A stretch of DNA of 6,847 nucleotides, from NCBI GenBank assembly GCA_023423795.1, contig JAFAEX010000285.1, forward strand, positions 1 to 6,847, in the 5' to 3' direction. Shown here piece by piece: positions 1 through 5,189 of this stretch. Below the pieces are notes generated by a model. It did no database searches and was not told where the DNA came from. It was given only the letters and a program-made list of their open reading frames with translations. This DNA is from Chloroflexota bacterium. Lineage in GTDB: Bacteria > Chloroflexota > Chloroflexia > Thermomicrobiales > UBA6265. A program made the position numbers and the translations under genes. Every line of letters begins with the position of its first letter. Position 1 is the first letter of the stretch.

Positions 1-8
1 GGTAAACG

Positions 9-830
9 GTGGTTTTGGGGGGTTTTTTATGGGCGCCCGTCACCGACAGCGCCGCCCCGGGTTCGGACGACTCGATCGACCCGTTCGAGCCGCCCGATCC
101 GCCCGATCGTCAGCGCTCGGCACAATCGGAGGCTCGCCAACCTGCCAACGTTTCCGGGGACACAGGCGCCCTACCGGATGCGAACGAACCGCACGACGGC
201 GTACCACGACCGCGTGACCGCAACGCAGAATCACAGCGCCCTCCGTCCGTCACCCTCATCCTCGGCGGCGCGCGCAGCGGGAAAAGCACGCTGGCCGAAC
301 GCCTCGCCGCCGAATCCGGGCGGCCGGTGCTCTACCTGGCCACCTCAGTTCCGTTCGACGACGAAATGCGCGAACGGATCGCCGCCCATCGATCGGACCG
401 CCCTTCCGGCTGGCGCACCGTCGAAGAACCGCTGCGGATCGCGGCCGCCCTCCGGGATCTCGCCCGCCCCGGCGACCTCGTCCTCCTCGACTGCCTCACC
501 GTCTGGCTCTCCAACTGGCTGCTCGACGGCCTCGGGCCGGACCGCGACCCTGACGCGCCCCCCGCCGCGGACTGGAACGTGCTCGAATCCGCCGCGCTCG
601 CCGAAACCGGCGCGCTCCTCGCCGACGCCCGCGCGCGCGGCGTCGCCCTCATCCTCGTATCCAACGAGGTCGGCATGGGCGTCGTTCCCGCCTACCCCCT
701 GGGCCGCCGCTACCGGGACGCCCTCGGCCGCATCAACCAGCACGCCGCCGCCCACGCCGACACCGTACTTCTCACCATCGCCGGCTTTCCGCTGGACCTC
801 AAACGCCTCGCGGCGACCTCACACCCCTGA
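9..830 (+). CDS. cobU: Bifunctional adenosylcobinamide kinase / adenosylcobinamide-phosphate guanylyltransferase (CobU/CobP), start uncertain
   Basis: This cytoplasmic enzyme of late cobalamin synthesis and salvage phosphorylates adenosylcobinamide and then transfers GMP to give AdoCbi-GDP. Counting from the GTG at 9, the catalytic domain covers residues 81-270. It has the P-loop GGARSGKS (86-93), then AAHRSDRP and WRTVEEP, in which H127 aligns with the guanylylated His46 of Salmonella CobU. The Walker B-like LVLLDCLTVWLSNWLL is at 157-172 and the family block VSNEVGMGVVPAYPLGRRYRD at 217-237. The domain of about 190 aa is the usual full length. Residues 1-80 are extra: Pro/Asp/Arg-rich, apparently disordered, with weaker GC-third-position bias from about residue 35. 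An in-frame TAA at 3-5 leaves only GTG 9 or TTG 15 as starts. An indel near the contig edge is an alternative; for example, GTG 214 would need a one-base shift to join the domain. The gene converges on the ABC ATPase gene; no other cobalamin gene is visible. Confidence 0.9.
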   Translation: MVLGGFLWAPVTDSAAPGSDDSIDPFEPPDPPDRQRSAQSEARQPANVSGDTGALPDANEPHDGVPRPRDRNAESQRPPSVTLILGGARSGKSTLAERLAAESGRPVLYLATSVPFDDEMRERIAAHRSDRPSGWRTVEEPLRIAAALRDLARPGDLVLLDCLTVWLSNWLLDGLGPDRDPDAPPAADWNVLESAALAETGALLADARARGVALILVSNEVGMGVVPAYPLGRRYRDALGRINQHAAAHADTVLLTIAGFPLDLKRLAATSHP

Positions 831-901
831 CCTGCCCCACCACTCGCCACCGGCGTCGCCGTATGTCGCGCACCGCACAAAGCACGCAGCACCCAGCACC
901 A

Positions 902-922
902 ACTCGGCACTCGGCACTCGGC
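902..922. repeat. Three tandem copies of a 7-bp unit (ACTCGGC)
   Basis: Three perfect head-to-tail copies of ACTCGGC lie in the short gap (831-925) between the converging cobU and ATPase genes. Degenerate relatives (GCACGCAGCACCCAGCACC) run upstream from about 881. No strong hairpin with a T-run is visible here, so no terminator is called for either gene. Simple C/A-rich repeats between converging genes are probably slippage products. Confidence 0.7.
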
Positions 923-925
923 ACG

Positions 926-1693
926 TCACCCCGCCACCATATCGAGGAACCGCCGCGTGCGTTCGTGGCTCGGGGCGGTGAAGAAGCGGTCCGGCGGGGC
1001 CTCCTCGACCAGCAGGCCGTGGTCCATCATCAGGATCGCGTCGGCCGTCTCGCGGGCGAAGCGCATCTCGTGGGTGACCACGATCATCGTCATCCCTTCC
1101 CGCGCCAGCTCCTGCATCACGTCGGTCACCTCGCGGACCAGTTCCGGGTCCAGCGCCGAGGTCGGTTCGTCGAACAGCATCACCTTCGGCCGCAGCGCCA
1201 GCGCCCGCGCGATCGCCACCCGCTGCTGCTGCCCGCCGGACAGTTCGTGCGGGTAGGCGTCGGCCTTGTCGCCCAGCCGCACCCGCGCCAGCAGCGCCTC
1301 GGCCTCGGCGCGCGCGGTCGCCTTGTCGGTCCCGCGCACGTGGACCGGGCCGATCATCACGTTCTCCAGCGCCGACAGATGCGGGAACAGGTTGAAGTGC
1401 TGGAAGACCATGCAGAGTTGCGACCGGAACGGGGCCAGCTTGCGCTCCGGCAGCCCGCCGCCGCGCGCCTTCCACTCGACCTCCTGCCCGTCGAGCGCGA
1501 TCACCCCGTCGTCAACCGGCTCCAGCAGAGCCAGGCAGCGCAGCAGCGTGCTCTTGCCGGAACCGGACGGCCCGACCAGCACCTTCACCTGCCCGCGCCC
1601 GACGTCCAGCGAGACGCCGCGCAGCACCTCGGTGTGCCCGTACCGCTTGACGATGCCGTCCGCCCGGATAGCCGGGGTCGCCTGCGCGCTCAT
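926..1693 (-). CDS. Polar amino-acid-type ABC transporter ATPase (HisP/GlnQ family)
   Basis: This 255-aa cytoplasmic ATPase powers the importer encoded with it. All motifs are intact: A-loop Tyr18 (KRYG), Walker A GPSGSGKST (41-49), Q-loop VFQHFNLFPH with Gln98, signature LSGGQQQR (151-158), Walker B VMLFDEP (171-177) with catalytic Glu176, D-loop SALD (179-182) and switch His208 (VTHEM). The FQHFNLFPH and THEMRFAR wording is characteristic of the polar amino-acid uptake family, whose members are about 240-260 aa. The ATG at 1693 overlaps the permease stop codon (ATGA, 4 bp), so translation is likely coupled. A longer open frame runs upstream to 2497, but there it only shadows the permease. 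The family assignment is firm; the substrate cannot be read from the ATPase. Confidence 0.96.
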   Translation of the reverse strand: MSAQATPAIRADGIVKRYGHTEVLRGVSLDVGRGQVKVLVGPSGSGKSTLLRCLALLEPVDDGVIALDGQEVEWKARGGGLPERKLAPFRSQLCMVFQHFNLFPHLSALENVMIGPVHVRGTDKATARAEAEALLARVRLGDKADAYPHELSGGQQQRVAIARALALRPKVMLFDEPTSALDPELVREVTDVMQELAREGMTMIVVTHEMRFARETADAILMMDHGLLVEEAPPDRFFTAPSHERTRRFLDMVAG

Positions 1694-2421
1694 CGGTTCG
1701 TGGCCCCCACAGTGGCCGCCACCGGAACCTCGCCGCGCCGCCCGCGCGATCCCCAGCGGTAGCGCCGCTCGAGCTGCGCCTGCAGCACCATGAAGATGCT
1801 CACGATCACGAGGTACCAGACCGTCGCCGCCGCGTATAGCTCGGGAAAGCGGAAGTTGACCGCCACCGTCTGGCTCGTCACCGTCAGCAACTCCCGCAAC
1901 GAGATGACCGACGCCAGCGAGGTCAGTTTCAGCAGCGTGATGAACTCGTTGCCGGTCGGCGGGATGATCACCCGGATCGCTTGCGGCAGCACGATCAGCC
2001 GGAACACTTGCCCCGGCCGCAACCCGAGCGTCTTGCCCGCCAGCACCTGCCCGCGATCCACCGCGGCCAGCCCGGAGCGGATGATCTCCGCCATGTAGGC
2101 CGACTCGTTGACCGTCAGGGCAAAAAACGCCGCCATGAACGGGGTGAACCACGCCTCGCGCAATTGGGGAATGATCTGCGGCAGCGCGTTCCACACGAAC
2201 AGCAACTGGAGCAGCGTCGGCACCGCCCGGAACAGCCAGACGTACCCGGCCGCGCCCCACCGCAGCGGCGCGACCGGCGAGCCGCGCAGCAACGCCACGC
2301 CCAGCCCCAGCACGGCGGCCGCCGCCTGCGCGGCGGCGGCCAGCGCGATCGTGATCGCCGCCCCGTTGACGAACGCCCGCGAGGTCAGCGCGTCCCAGAA
2401 GATCGTCCAGTCGAAACTCAT
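1690..2421 (-). CDS. Polar amino-acid-type ABC transporter permease (HisQM/GlnP family)
   Basis: This 243-aa inner-membrane protein forms the importer channel. The N-terminus (MSFDWTIFWDALTSRAFVNG) and total length suit the family. Hydrophobic segments lie at about 20-46, 57-80, 91-107, 144-154 and 197-214. The cytoplasmic coupling loop is at 111-146 (AEIIRSGLAAVDRGQ, then LGLRPGQVFRLIVLPQA). Its EAA core is altered: the usual Gln-x-Glu-Ala-Ala reads GQVLAGKTLGL, replacing the Glu with Leu. PPTGNEFITLLKLTSLASVI (154-173) is another family-typical stretch. The tail is Arg-rich (ERRYRWGSRGRRG). Only one permease gene is present, so the channel is presumably a homodimer, as for GlnP. ATG 2421 has only a weak upstream GGGA. 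The gene is separated from the binding-protein gene by 403 bp and overlaps the ATPase gene by 4 bp. Confidence 0.94.
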   Translation of the reverse strand: MSFDWTIFWDALTSRAFVNGAAITIALAAAAQAAAAVLGLGVALLRGSPVAPLRWGAAGYVWLFRAVPTLLQLLFVWNALPQIIPQLREAWFTPFMAAFFALTVNESAYMAEIIRSGLAAVDRGQVLAGKTLGLRPGQVFRLIVLPQAIRVIIPPTGNEFITLLKLTSLASVISLRELLTVTSQTVAVNFRFPELYAAATVWYLVIVSIFMVLQAQLERRYRWGSRGRRGEVPVAATVGATNR

Positions 2422-2493
2422 CGGGTCGTCCCGGGTCCGCCGCCGCGGCGCGACGAGCGCGAATCGTGGCCACCCCGGCGCCGTCCCGGGCTT

Positions 2494-2594
2494 GCAACCG
2501 TCATCCCATGCGCGCCAGCGCCATTCGGGCCCATCCCGTCATCGCTCGACAGGCTCGGGATGACGGGATGGGCGGCGCGGGACGACGGGTTGGC
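2494..2594. repeat. Nested palindromic intergenic element
   Basis: The core is a perfect 15-bp inverted repeat, 2529-2543 against 2559-2573 (arm GCCCATCCCGTCATC), with a 15-nt loop GCTCGACAGGCTCGG. Outside it, 2494-2514 pairs imperfectly with 2575-2594 (GCAACCGTCATCCC against GGGACGACGGGTTGGC). The wording GTCATCCC...CGACAGGCTCGGGATGAC resembles short palindromic repeats that I recall as scattered between genes in many high-GC genomes. That resemblance is from memory and was not checked. It has no T-run, so it is not a classical terminator. Confidence 0.75.
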
Positions 2595-2623
2595 ATCGAA
2601 CGCGCGGGGATCGGGCGACCGGC

Positions 2624-2677
2624 GGACCCGGCCCTAAAGGACCGGGCTACCGAGGAAAGCACCCTGAAGGGCGCTAC
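2624..2677 (+). repeat. Double-hairpin intergenic repeat, copy 1
   Basis: This copy of a roughly 52-bp element contains hairpin A (2627-2646, arms CCCGG/CCGGG around CCCTAAAGGA) and hairpin B (2658-2675, CCC-TGAA-GGG with an outer AGC/GCT). On the plus strand each stem has one C-A mismatch. On the minus strand, the sense strand of the operon, both become G-U pairs, giving unbroken stems of 8 and 7 bp with UUUA and UUCA loops. The inverted partner is at 2696-2747. Confidence 0.8.
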
Positions 2678-2695
2678 GAACGGTCGCCCTCGTCA

Positions 2696-2747
2696 GTGCG
2701 CTTCAGCGTCCTTTGTCTCCTTAGCCCGGCCCTTGAGAGCCGGGACC
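2696..2747 (-). repeat. Double-hairpin intergenic repeat, copy 2 (inverted)
   Basis: Read on the minus strand from 2747, this copy matches copy 1 at 22 of the first 26 positions (starts GGTCCCGGCTCTCAAGG) and more loosely afterwards. Hairpin A has a 6-bp CCCGGC/GCCGGG stem (2725-2744) extended by a G-U and a G-C pair. Hairpin B keeps the TGAA loop, but its stem is CGC/GCG where copy 1 has CCC/GGG, a paired change that preserves structure. Because the copies are inverted, they could also pair with each other into one long stem around an 18-nt centre (2678-2695). Confidence 0.8.
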
Positions 2748-2750
2748 TCC

Positions 2751-2822
2751 GCGCACCGAACCCCGACGCACGGACCCCCACGCGCCGGGGCCGCCCGCCG
2801 CATCCCCGCGCACCAAACCCCG
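2751..2822. repeat. Degenerate 15-bp direct repeats
   Basis: GCGCACCGAACCCCG (2751-2765) recurs as GCGCACCAAACCCCG (2808-2822), 14 of 15 identical. A weaker copy, ACGCACGGACCCCCA, is at 2766-2780. They sit just downstream of the binding-protein stop codon in the sense of that gene; the last copy ends 3 bp before the stop codon. No function is evident. Confidence 0.55.
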
Positions 2823-2824
2823 CC

Positions 2825-3721
2825 CTAGCTCGCCGGGGTCGCTTCCGGCGTCGCCTCGGCCCCGATATCTTCTGTGAACTGCGCGCCCGCCTCGGGCAGG
2901 TTCCAGGCGGCGGCGATCCCGGCCAGCGAGCCGTCGTCGCGCATCCCCTCGACCGCCGTGGCCAGCGCCTCGCCCAGCGCCGTCGCGTCCGGCCGGTAGT
3001 AGATGGCGAAGGTCTCGGTCTCCGGATAGGTGTAGACGATCTCGAACTGCCCCGGCTGTGCGCTGGCGCGGAACGCCGCCTCGGTGTCCTGCGTGATCGT
3101 CGCGTCGGCGCGGCCGACGACCAGTTGCTGGATGGCGTCGGTCTGCTTCGGGTACTGCTGGATCGTCAGCCCCGCCTTGCCCTCGGCCTTCAGCCGCGCG
3201 TCGAGTTCGTTGAGGATGTTGATGTAGTTGGTGCCGGACTGGACCGCCACGACCTTGCCGTCGAGGTCCTCCGGCGCGGCGATCTCCGTCTCCCCGACCG
3301 GGGCCAGCAGTACGATCGCGGTGTCGTAGTACGGCTGGGCGGCGAACGTCTCCAGCCGCTCGGCCGTCAGGTAGATGCCGCTGGCGACCACGTCGCAGCG
3401 CCCGGAGCCCAGCCCCGGCAGCAGCCCGGTGAACTCGGTCGCCACGTGCTCGACCTCCACCCCGAGCCGCTCGCCAACCGCGTTGACGAGGTCGATGTCG
3501 AAGCCGATCGGCCGTGCGGCGTCCTGGTTCTCGAAGTACTCCATCGGCGGGAACGACGGATCGACGCAGTTGGTCAGCACGCCGTCGCCGCCGATGGCGG
3601 CAGCCACCTCCGCCGACGGCGTCGCCTCCTGCGCGAACGTGCCGAAGACCGGGCCGGCGACCATCGCGCCGGCGACGAGGGCGGGCATCGCGACGAGCGA
3701 TGCGAGCGGGGCGAGCTTCAT
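2825..3721 (-). CDS. Family 3 extracellular solute-binding protein of the polar amino-acid ABC importer
   Basis: This 298-aa exported protein should capture substrate for the permease/ATPase pair. The signal peptide is residues 1-30 (hydrophobic to GPVFGTFA, likely cut before QEATPS). No Cys follows, so there is no lipobox. The mature domain starts at about 48 with GVLTNCVDPSFPPMEYFE, followed by GFDIDLVNAVGERLGVEVE (73-91). SGIYLTAERLETFAAQPYYD (114-133) contains Arg122, the position that binds the ligand carboxylate in HisJ-type proteins. DLDGKVVAVQSGTNY (152-166) and GRADATITQDTEAA (203-216) follow. An Asp (D212) sits one residue off the usual amino-group-binding position. The C-terminus ends in an EATPEATPAS tail. 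The start is ATG 3721, after a strong Shine-Dalgarno; an upstream in-frame ATG at 3775 would add 18 residues ahead of the signal peptide. A carboxylate-bearing ligand is likely; the exact substrate is unknown. Confidence 0.95.
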   Translation of the reverse strand: MKLAPLASLVAMPALVAGAMVAGPVFGTFAQEATPSAEVAAAIGGDGVLTNCVDPSFPPMEYFENQDAARPIGFDIDLVNAVGERLGVEVEHVATEFTGLLPGLGSGRCDVVASGIYLTAERLETFAAQPYYDTAIVLLAPVGETEIAAPEDLDGKVVAVQSGTNYINILNELDARLKAEGKAGLTIQQYPKQTDAIQQLVVGRADATITQDTEAAFRASAQPGQFEIVYTYPETETFAIYYRPDATALGEALATAVEGMRDDGSLAGIAAAWNLPEAGAQFTEDIGAEATPEATPAS

Positions 3722-3727
3722 CGGGCG

Positions 3728-3737
3728 CTCCTTCTCC
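3728..3737 (-). promoter_or_regulatory. Shine-Dalgarno that fixes the binding-protein start
   Basis: GGAGAAGGAG lies 6 nt before ATG 3721 on the minus strand. It makes this ATG, at the head of the signal peptide, far more likely than the in-frame ATG at 3775, which has no such site. Confidence 0.85.
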
Positions 3738-3784
3738 GGGGTCACGCGCGCGGCTGGGCCGATCCGGCGCGCCACGATCGCGCA

Positions 3785-3845
3785 CCGGCGGTTTCGCCCT
3801 TGTACAGGTAGGCTTCCCCCACGTCAATCCTGCGCGAACCGCCGG
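3785..3845. promoter_or_regulatory. Inverted repeat bracketing the divergent promoter (candidate operator)
   Basis: The left arm CCGGCGGTTTCGC (3785-3797) and right arm GCGAACCGCCGG (3834-3845) are complementary over 12 bp with a single bulged T. The 36-bp spacer contains both elements of the minus-strand promoter, including a TGTACA palindrome at 3801-3806. The layout fits a regulator binding both half-sites or looping the promoter shut, which would affect the importer and the ureohydrolase together. No regulator gene lies in the window. An RNA-level role is less likely, because the predicted transcript starts inside the left arm. Confidence 0.45.
3799..3827 (-). promoter_or_regulatory. Sigma70-type promoter for the ABC importer operon
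   Basis: On the minus strand, the -35 is TTGACG (3827-3822, 5 of 6 consensus), the spacer 17 bp and the -10 TACAAG (3804-3799, 4 of 6). Transcription would start near 3792 and leave a leader of about 70 nt before ATG 3721. A match this good at optimal spacing is notable in such GC-rich DNA. On the other strand the same segment offers only a poor match (TTGTAC, then GTCAAT), so the ureohydrolase promoter is not identified. Confidence 0.6.
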
Positions 3846-3894
3846 CCGGATGCCCCGGTTCGCCGCGCGCGATGCGACCGCGACGGAGGGTGTC

Positions 3895-4887
3895 ATGGAC
3901 GACGACGGACTGTTGCTCGAAGCGACGTGGTGGTGGGGGATGCCGACCCTCTTCCGCTGCCCCTACGACCCCGATCCCGCGAACTGCGACATCGCGCTGG
4001 TGGGGGTGCCCCACTCCTCCGGCAACGGCTCGACCGAACGCGACCAGCACCTCGGCCCGCGCGCGGTCCGCAACGTCTCCGCCCACAACCGGCGGCTGCA
4101 CAAGGCCTTCGATTACTTTTCGCCGTGGGACGCCTGCCGCATCAACGACCTCGGCGACGTGCCGCTGCCGCAGGCGATGGACAACGAGGCCAGCGTCGAG
4201 CGCATCAGCCGTTTCTTCCGCCGCATCGCCGACGCGGGAACCCGCCCGGTCTCCATCGGCGGCGACCACTCGATCTCCGGCGCGATCCTGCAGGCCATCG
4301 CCGGCGACGGCTCCAACCTGACCGGCGGCAAACCGGTCGCGCTGGTCCACCTCGACGCCCACACCGACACCTACGAGAACATCCCCGACTGGATGGGCGC
4401 CCGCAAGTCCGCCGCCCACTGGGCCGCCTACACCGTGCGGCAGGGCAACGTGGACGCCACGAAGAGCACCCAGCTCGGCATCCGCGGCAACACCCGCTCG
4501 GCCACCTGGCTGGAAACCTCCACCAACCTCGGCTACGAGCTGATCGAGATCGAACGCTACCGGGAGATCGGGCCGGACGCCACCATCGAGATCATCCGCG
4601 ACCGGGTCGGCGACTCCCCCGTCTACGTCTCCTTCGACCTCGATTCGCTGGACCCGAGCGTGGCCCCGGCCGTCTCCAACATCGAGGCCGGCGTCGGCGG
4701 CTTTTCCATCGACGAGGCCAACAAGTTGCTGCGCGGCCTGCGCGGGCTCGACATCGTCGGCGCCGACATCGTCTGCCTGATGCCGACCAAGGACCAGCCG
4801 AACAACATCACGTCGATGGTCGCCGCGCACGTGATGTACGAACTGCTCAGCCTGATCGCGGACCGGATCGGCCCGGACCGGGGGTGA
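3895..4887 (+). CDS. Ureohydrolase superfamily enzyme (arginase/agmatinase-like), divergent, substrate unknown
   Basis: This 330-aa enzyme should hydrolyse a guanidino or amidino compound, releasing urea or a relative, with a binuclear metal centre. All six ligands are present: His125 (SIGGDHSIS), Asp154, His156 and Asp158 (HLDAHTDTY), Asp248 and Asp250 (SFDLDSLDPS). Length and fold order match the family (about 300-350 aa). Departures from agmatinase are clear. The usual RPGARFGPRAIR stretch reads GNGSTERDQHLGPRAVRNVS (43-62). The GTGTPE-GG loop after the last ligands reads APAVSNIEAGVGGFS. The usual DxVEVNP reads ADIVCLMPTKDQPNNIT (290-306), with Cys294 replacing Glu. The N-terminus has a WWWGMPTLFR motif (12-21). 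ATG 3895 follows GGAGGG at 3885-3890 with a 4-nt gap; an in-frame ATG at 3850 lacks a site. The gene diverges from the amino-acid importer, suggesting that the importer supplies its substrate. The superfamily is firm; any specific enzyme name would be a guess. Confidence 0.93.
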   Translation: MDDDGLLLEATWWWGMPTLFRCPYDPDPANCDIALVGVPHSSGNGSTERDQHLGPRAVRNVSAHNRRLHKAFDYFSPWDACRINDLGDVPLPQAMDNEASVERISRFFRRIADAGTRPVSIGGDHSISGAILQAIAGDGSNLTGGKPVALVHLDAHTDTYENIPDWMGARKSAAHWAAYTVRQGNVDATKSTQLGIRGNTRSATWLETSTNLGYELIEIERYREIGPDATIEIIRDRVGDSPVYVSFDLDSLDPSVAPAVSNIEAGVGGFSIDEANKLLRGLRGLDIVGADIVCLMPTKDQPNNITSMVAAHVMYELLSLIADRIGPDRG

Positions 4888-4964
4888 TGGCGGGTGCGGA
4901 ACATGAGTGGCCGGAGACCGCGCCAGGCAGCGCCCGTGCCGCACGGTATACCCGAAATGGCGTT

Positions 4965-5004
4965 CGAGCGCCGGACTTGGGGCTCTCAATGAGTCCGGCG
5001 CTCG
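4965..5004 (+). terminator. Strong hairpin after the ureohydrolase (terminator-like, no T-run)
   Basis: CGAGCGCCGGACT (4965-4977) is perfectly complementary to 4992-5004, and two wobble pairs could extend the stem inward, leaving a loop of about 10-14 nt. It starts 78 bp past the ureohydrolase stop. Only GTTT appears some 20 nt beyond the stem, so it is not a classical intrinsic terminator. It could be a weak terminator, an mRNA 3' stabiliser or an operator for the promoter 67 bp downstream. Confidence 0.5.
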
Positions 5005-5070
5005 CGTGAGCGGTCGGTGTTTATGGCGCCACGGGACGTCATACGGCGGCCCCGCCGGCATCGCCCGTCG

Positions 5071-5099
5071 TTGACCGAACACCATGCCACTGCTATGCT
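5071..5099 (+). promoter_or_regulatory. Sigma70-type promoter with extended -10 for the family 5 binding protein
   Basis: The -35 is TTGACC (5071-5076, 5 of 6 consensus), the spacer 17 bp and the -10 TATGCT (5094-5099, 4 of 6). TGC immediately before the -10 makes it an extended -10. Transcription would start near 5106, giving a leader of about 90 nt. This is the best promoter match in the window. Confidence 0.7.
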
Positions 5100-5182
5100 C
5101 CCGCGGCCCAAAGCGCCGCCGGGCGCGGCGAAACGGTGCATTTCTGTCGGCGACGATGCCGGGACAACGCCCGCCCCGGCGC

Positions 5183-5189
5183 AAGGGAG
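5183..5189 (+). promoter_or_regulatory. Shine-Dalgarno that fixes the family 5 binding-protein start
   Basis: AAGGGAG lies 6 nt before ATG 5196. It favours that start over the in-frame ATG at 5136, which would put a Cys/Arg-rich 20-residue stretch ahead of the signal peptide. Confidence 0.8.

Larger units (their letters stand above)
2422..2824. other. 403-bp palindrome-rich spacer inside the ABC importer operon
   Basis: No credible gene lies between the binding-protein stop and the permease start. The spacer holds, from low to high coordinate, a nested palindrome (2494-2594), two inverted copies of a hairpin element (2624-2677 and 2696-2747) and degenerate direct repeats (2751-2822). No convincing promoter for the permease was seen on the minus strand, so the operon may be read through these structures. 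If so, they could act as mRNA stabilisers or attenuators that leave more binding protein than permease. This role is inferred from known operons such as malEFG. Confidence 0.65.

Noticed and set aside
100..200. Possible cobalamin riboswitch upstream of the CobU domain (CGGAG...CCTGCC resembles part of a B12 box)
   Set aside because: The spacing does not fit the B12 box and none of the conserved upstream core is present in the first 120 bases.
863..1762. 299-codon plus-strand open frame antisense to the ATPase
   Set aside because: It is His/Gln/Arg-rich with no recognisable motif, a mirror of the highly conserved ATPase.
926..2497. A single 523-codon open frame on the minus strand that could look like a permease-ATPase fusion
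   Set aside because: Only the part from ATG 1693 onward encodes the ATPase. Upstream, this frame is a low-complexity Ala/Gly/Arg shadow of the permease, which is read in another frame with proper membrane segments.
2624..2747. CRISPR-like or insertion-sequence ends
   Set aside because: There are only two inverted copies, no regular spacers, no transposase and no target-site duplication.
2696..3811. 371-codon plus-strand open frame antisense to the family 3 binding protein
   Set aside because: It is Arg/Leu/Asp-rich with no domain. The minus strand has a signal peptide, family motifs and a strong Shine-Dalgarno.
3800..3828. Plus-strand promoter for the ureohydrolase (TTGTAC, 17 bp, GTCAAT)
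   Set aside because: The -10 matches only 3 of 6 consensus positions, which is too weak to call. The same bases make a much better minus-strand promoter.
3722..3894. Guanidine riboswitch between the importer and the ureohydrolase
   Set aside because: I looked for guanidine-I, -II and -III class features, including paired ACGR loops, and found none. The inverted repeat fits an operator better.
3742..5184. 480-codon open frame antisense to the ureohydrolase
   Set aside because: The composition is Gly/Val/Asp/Arg-rich without motifs, typical of antisense frames in GC-rich genes. The plus strand has conserved metal ligands and a ribosome-binding site.
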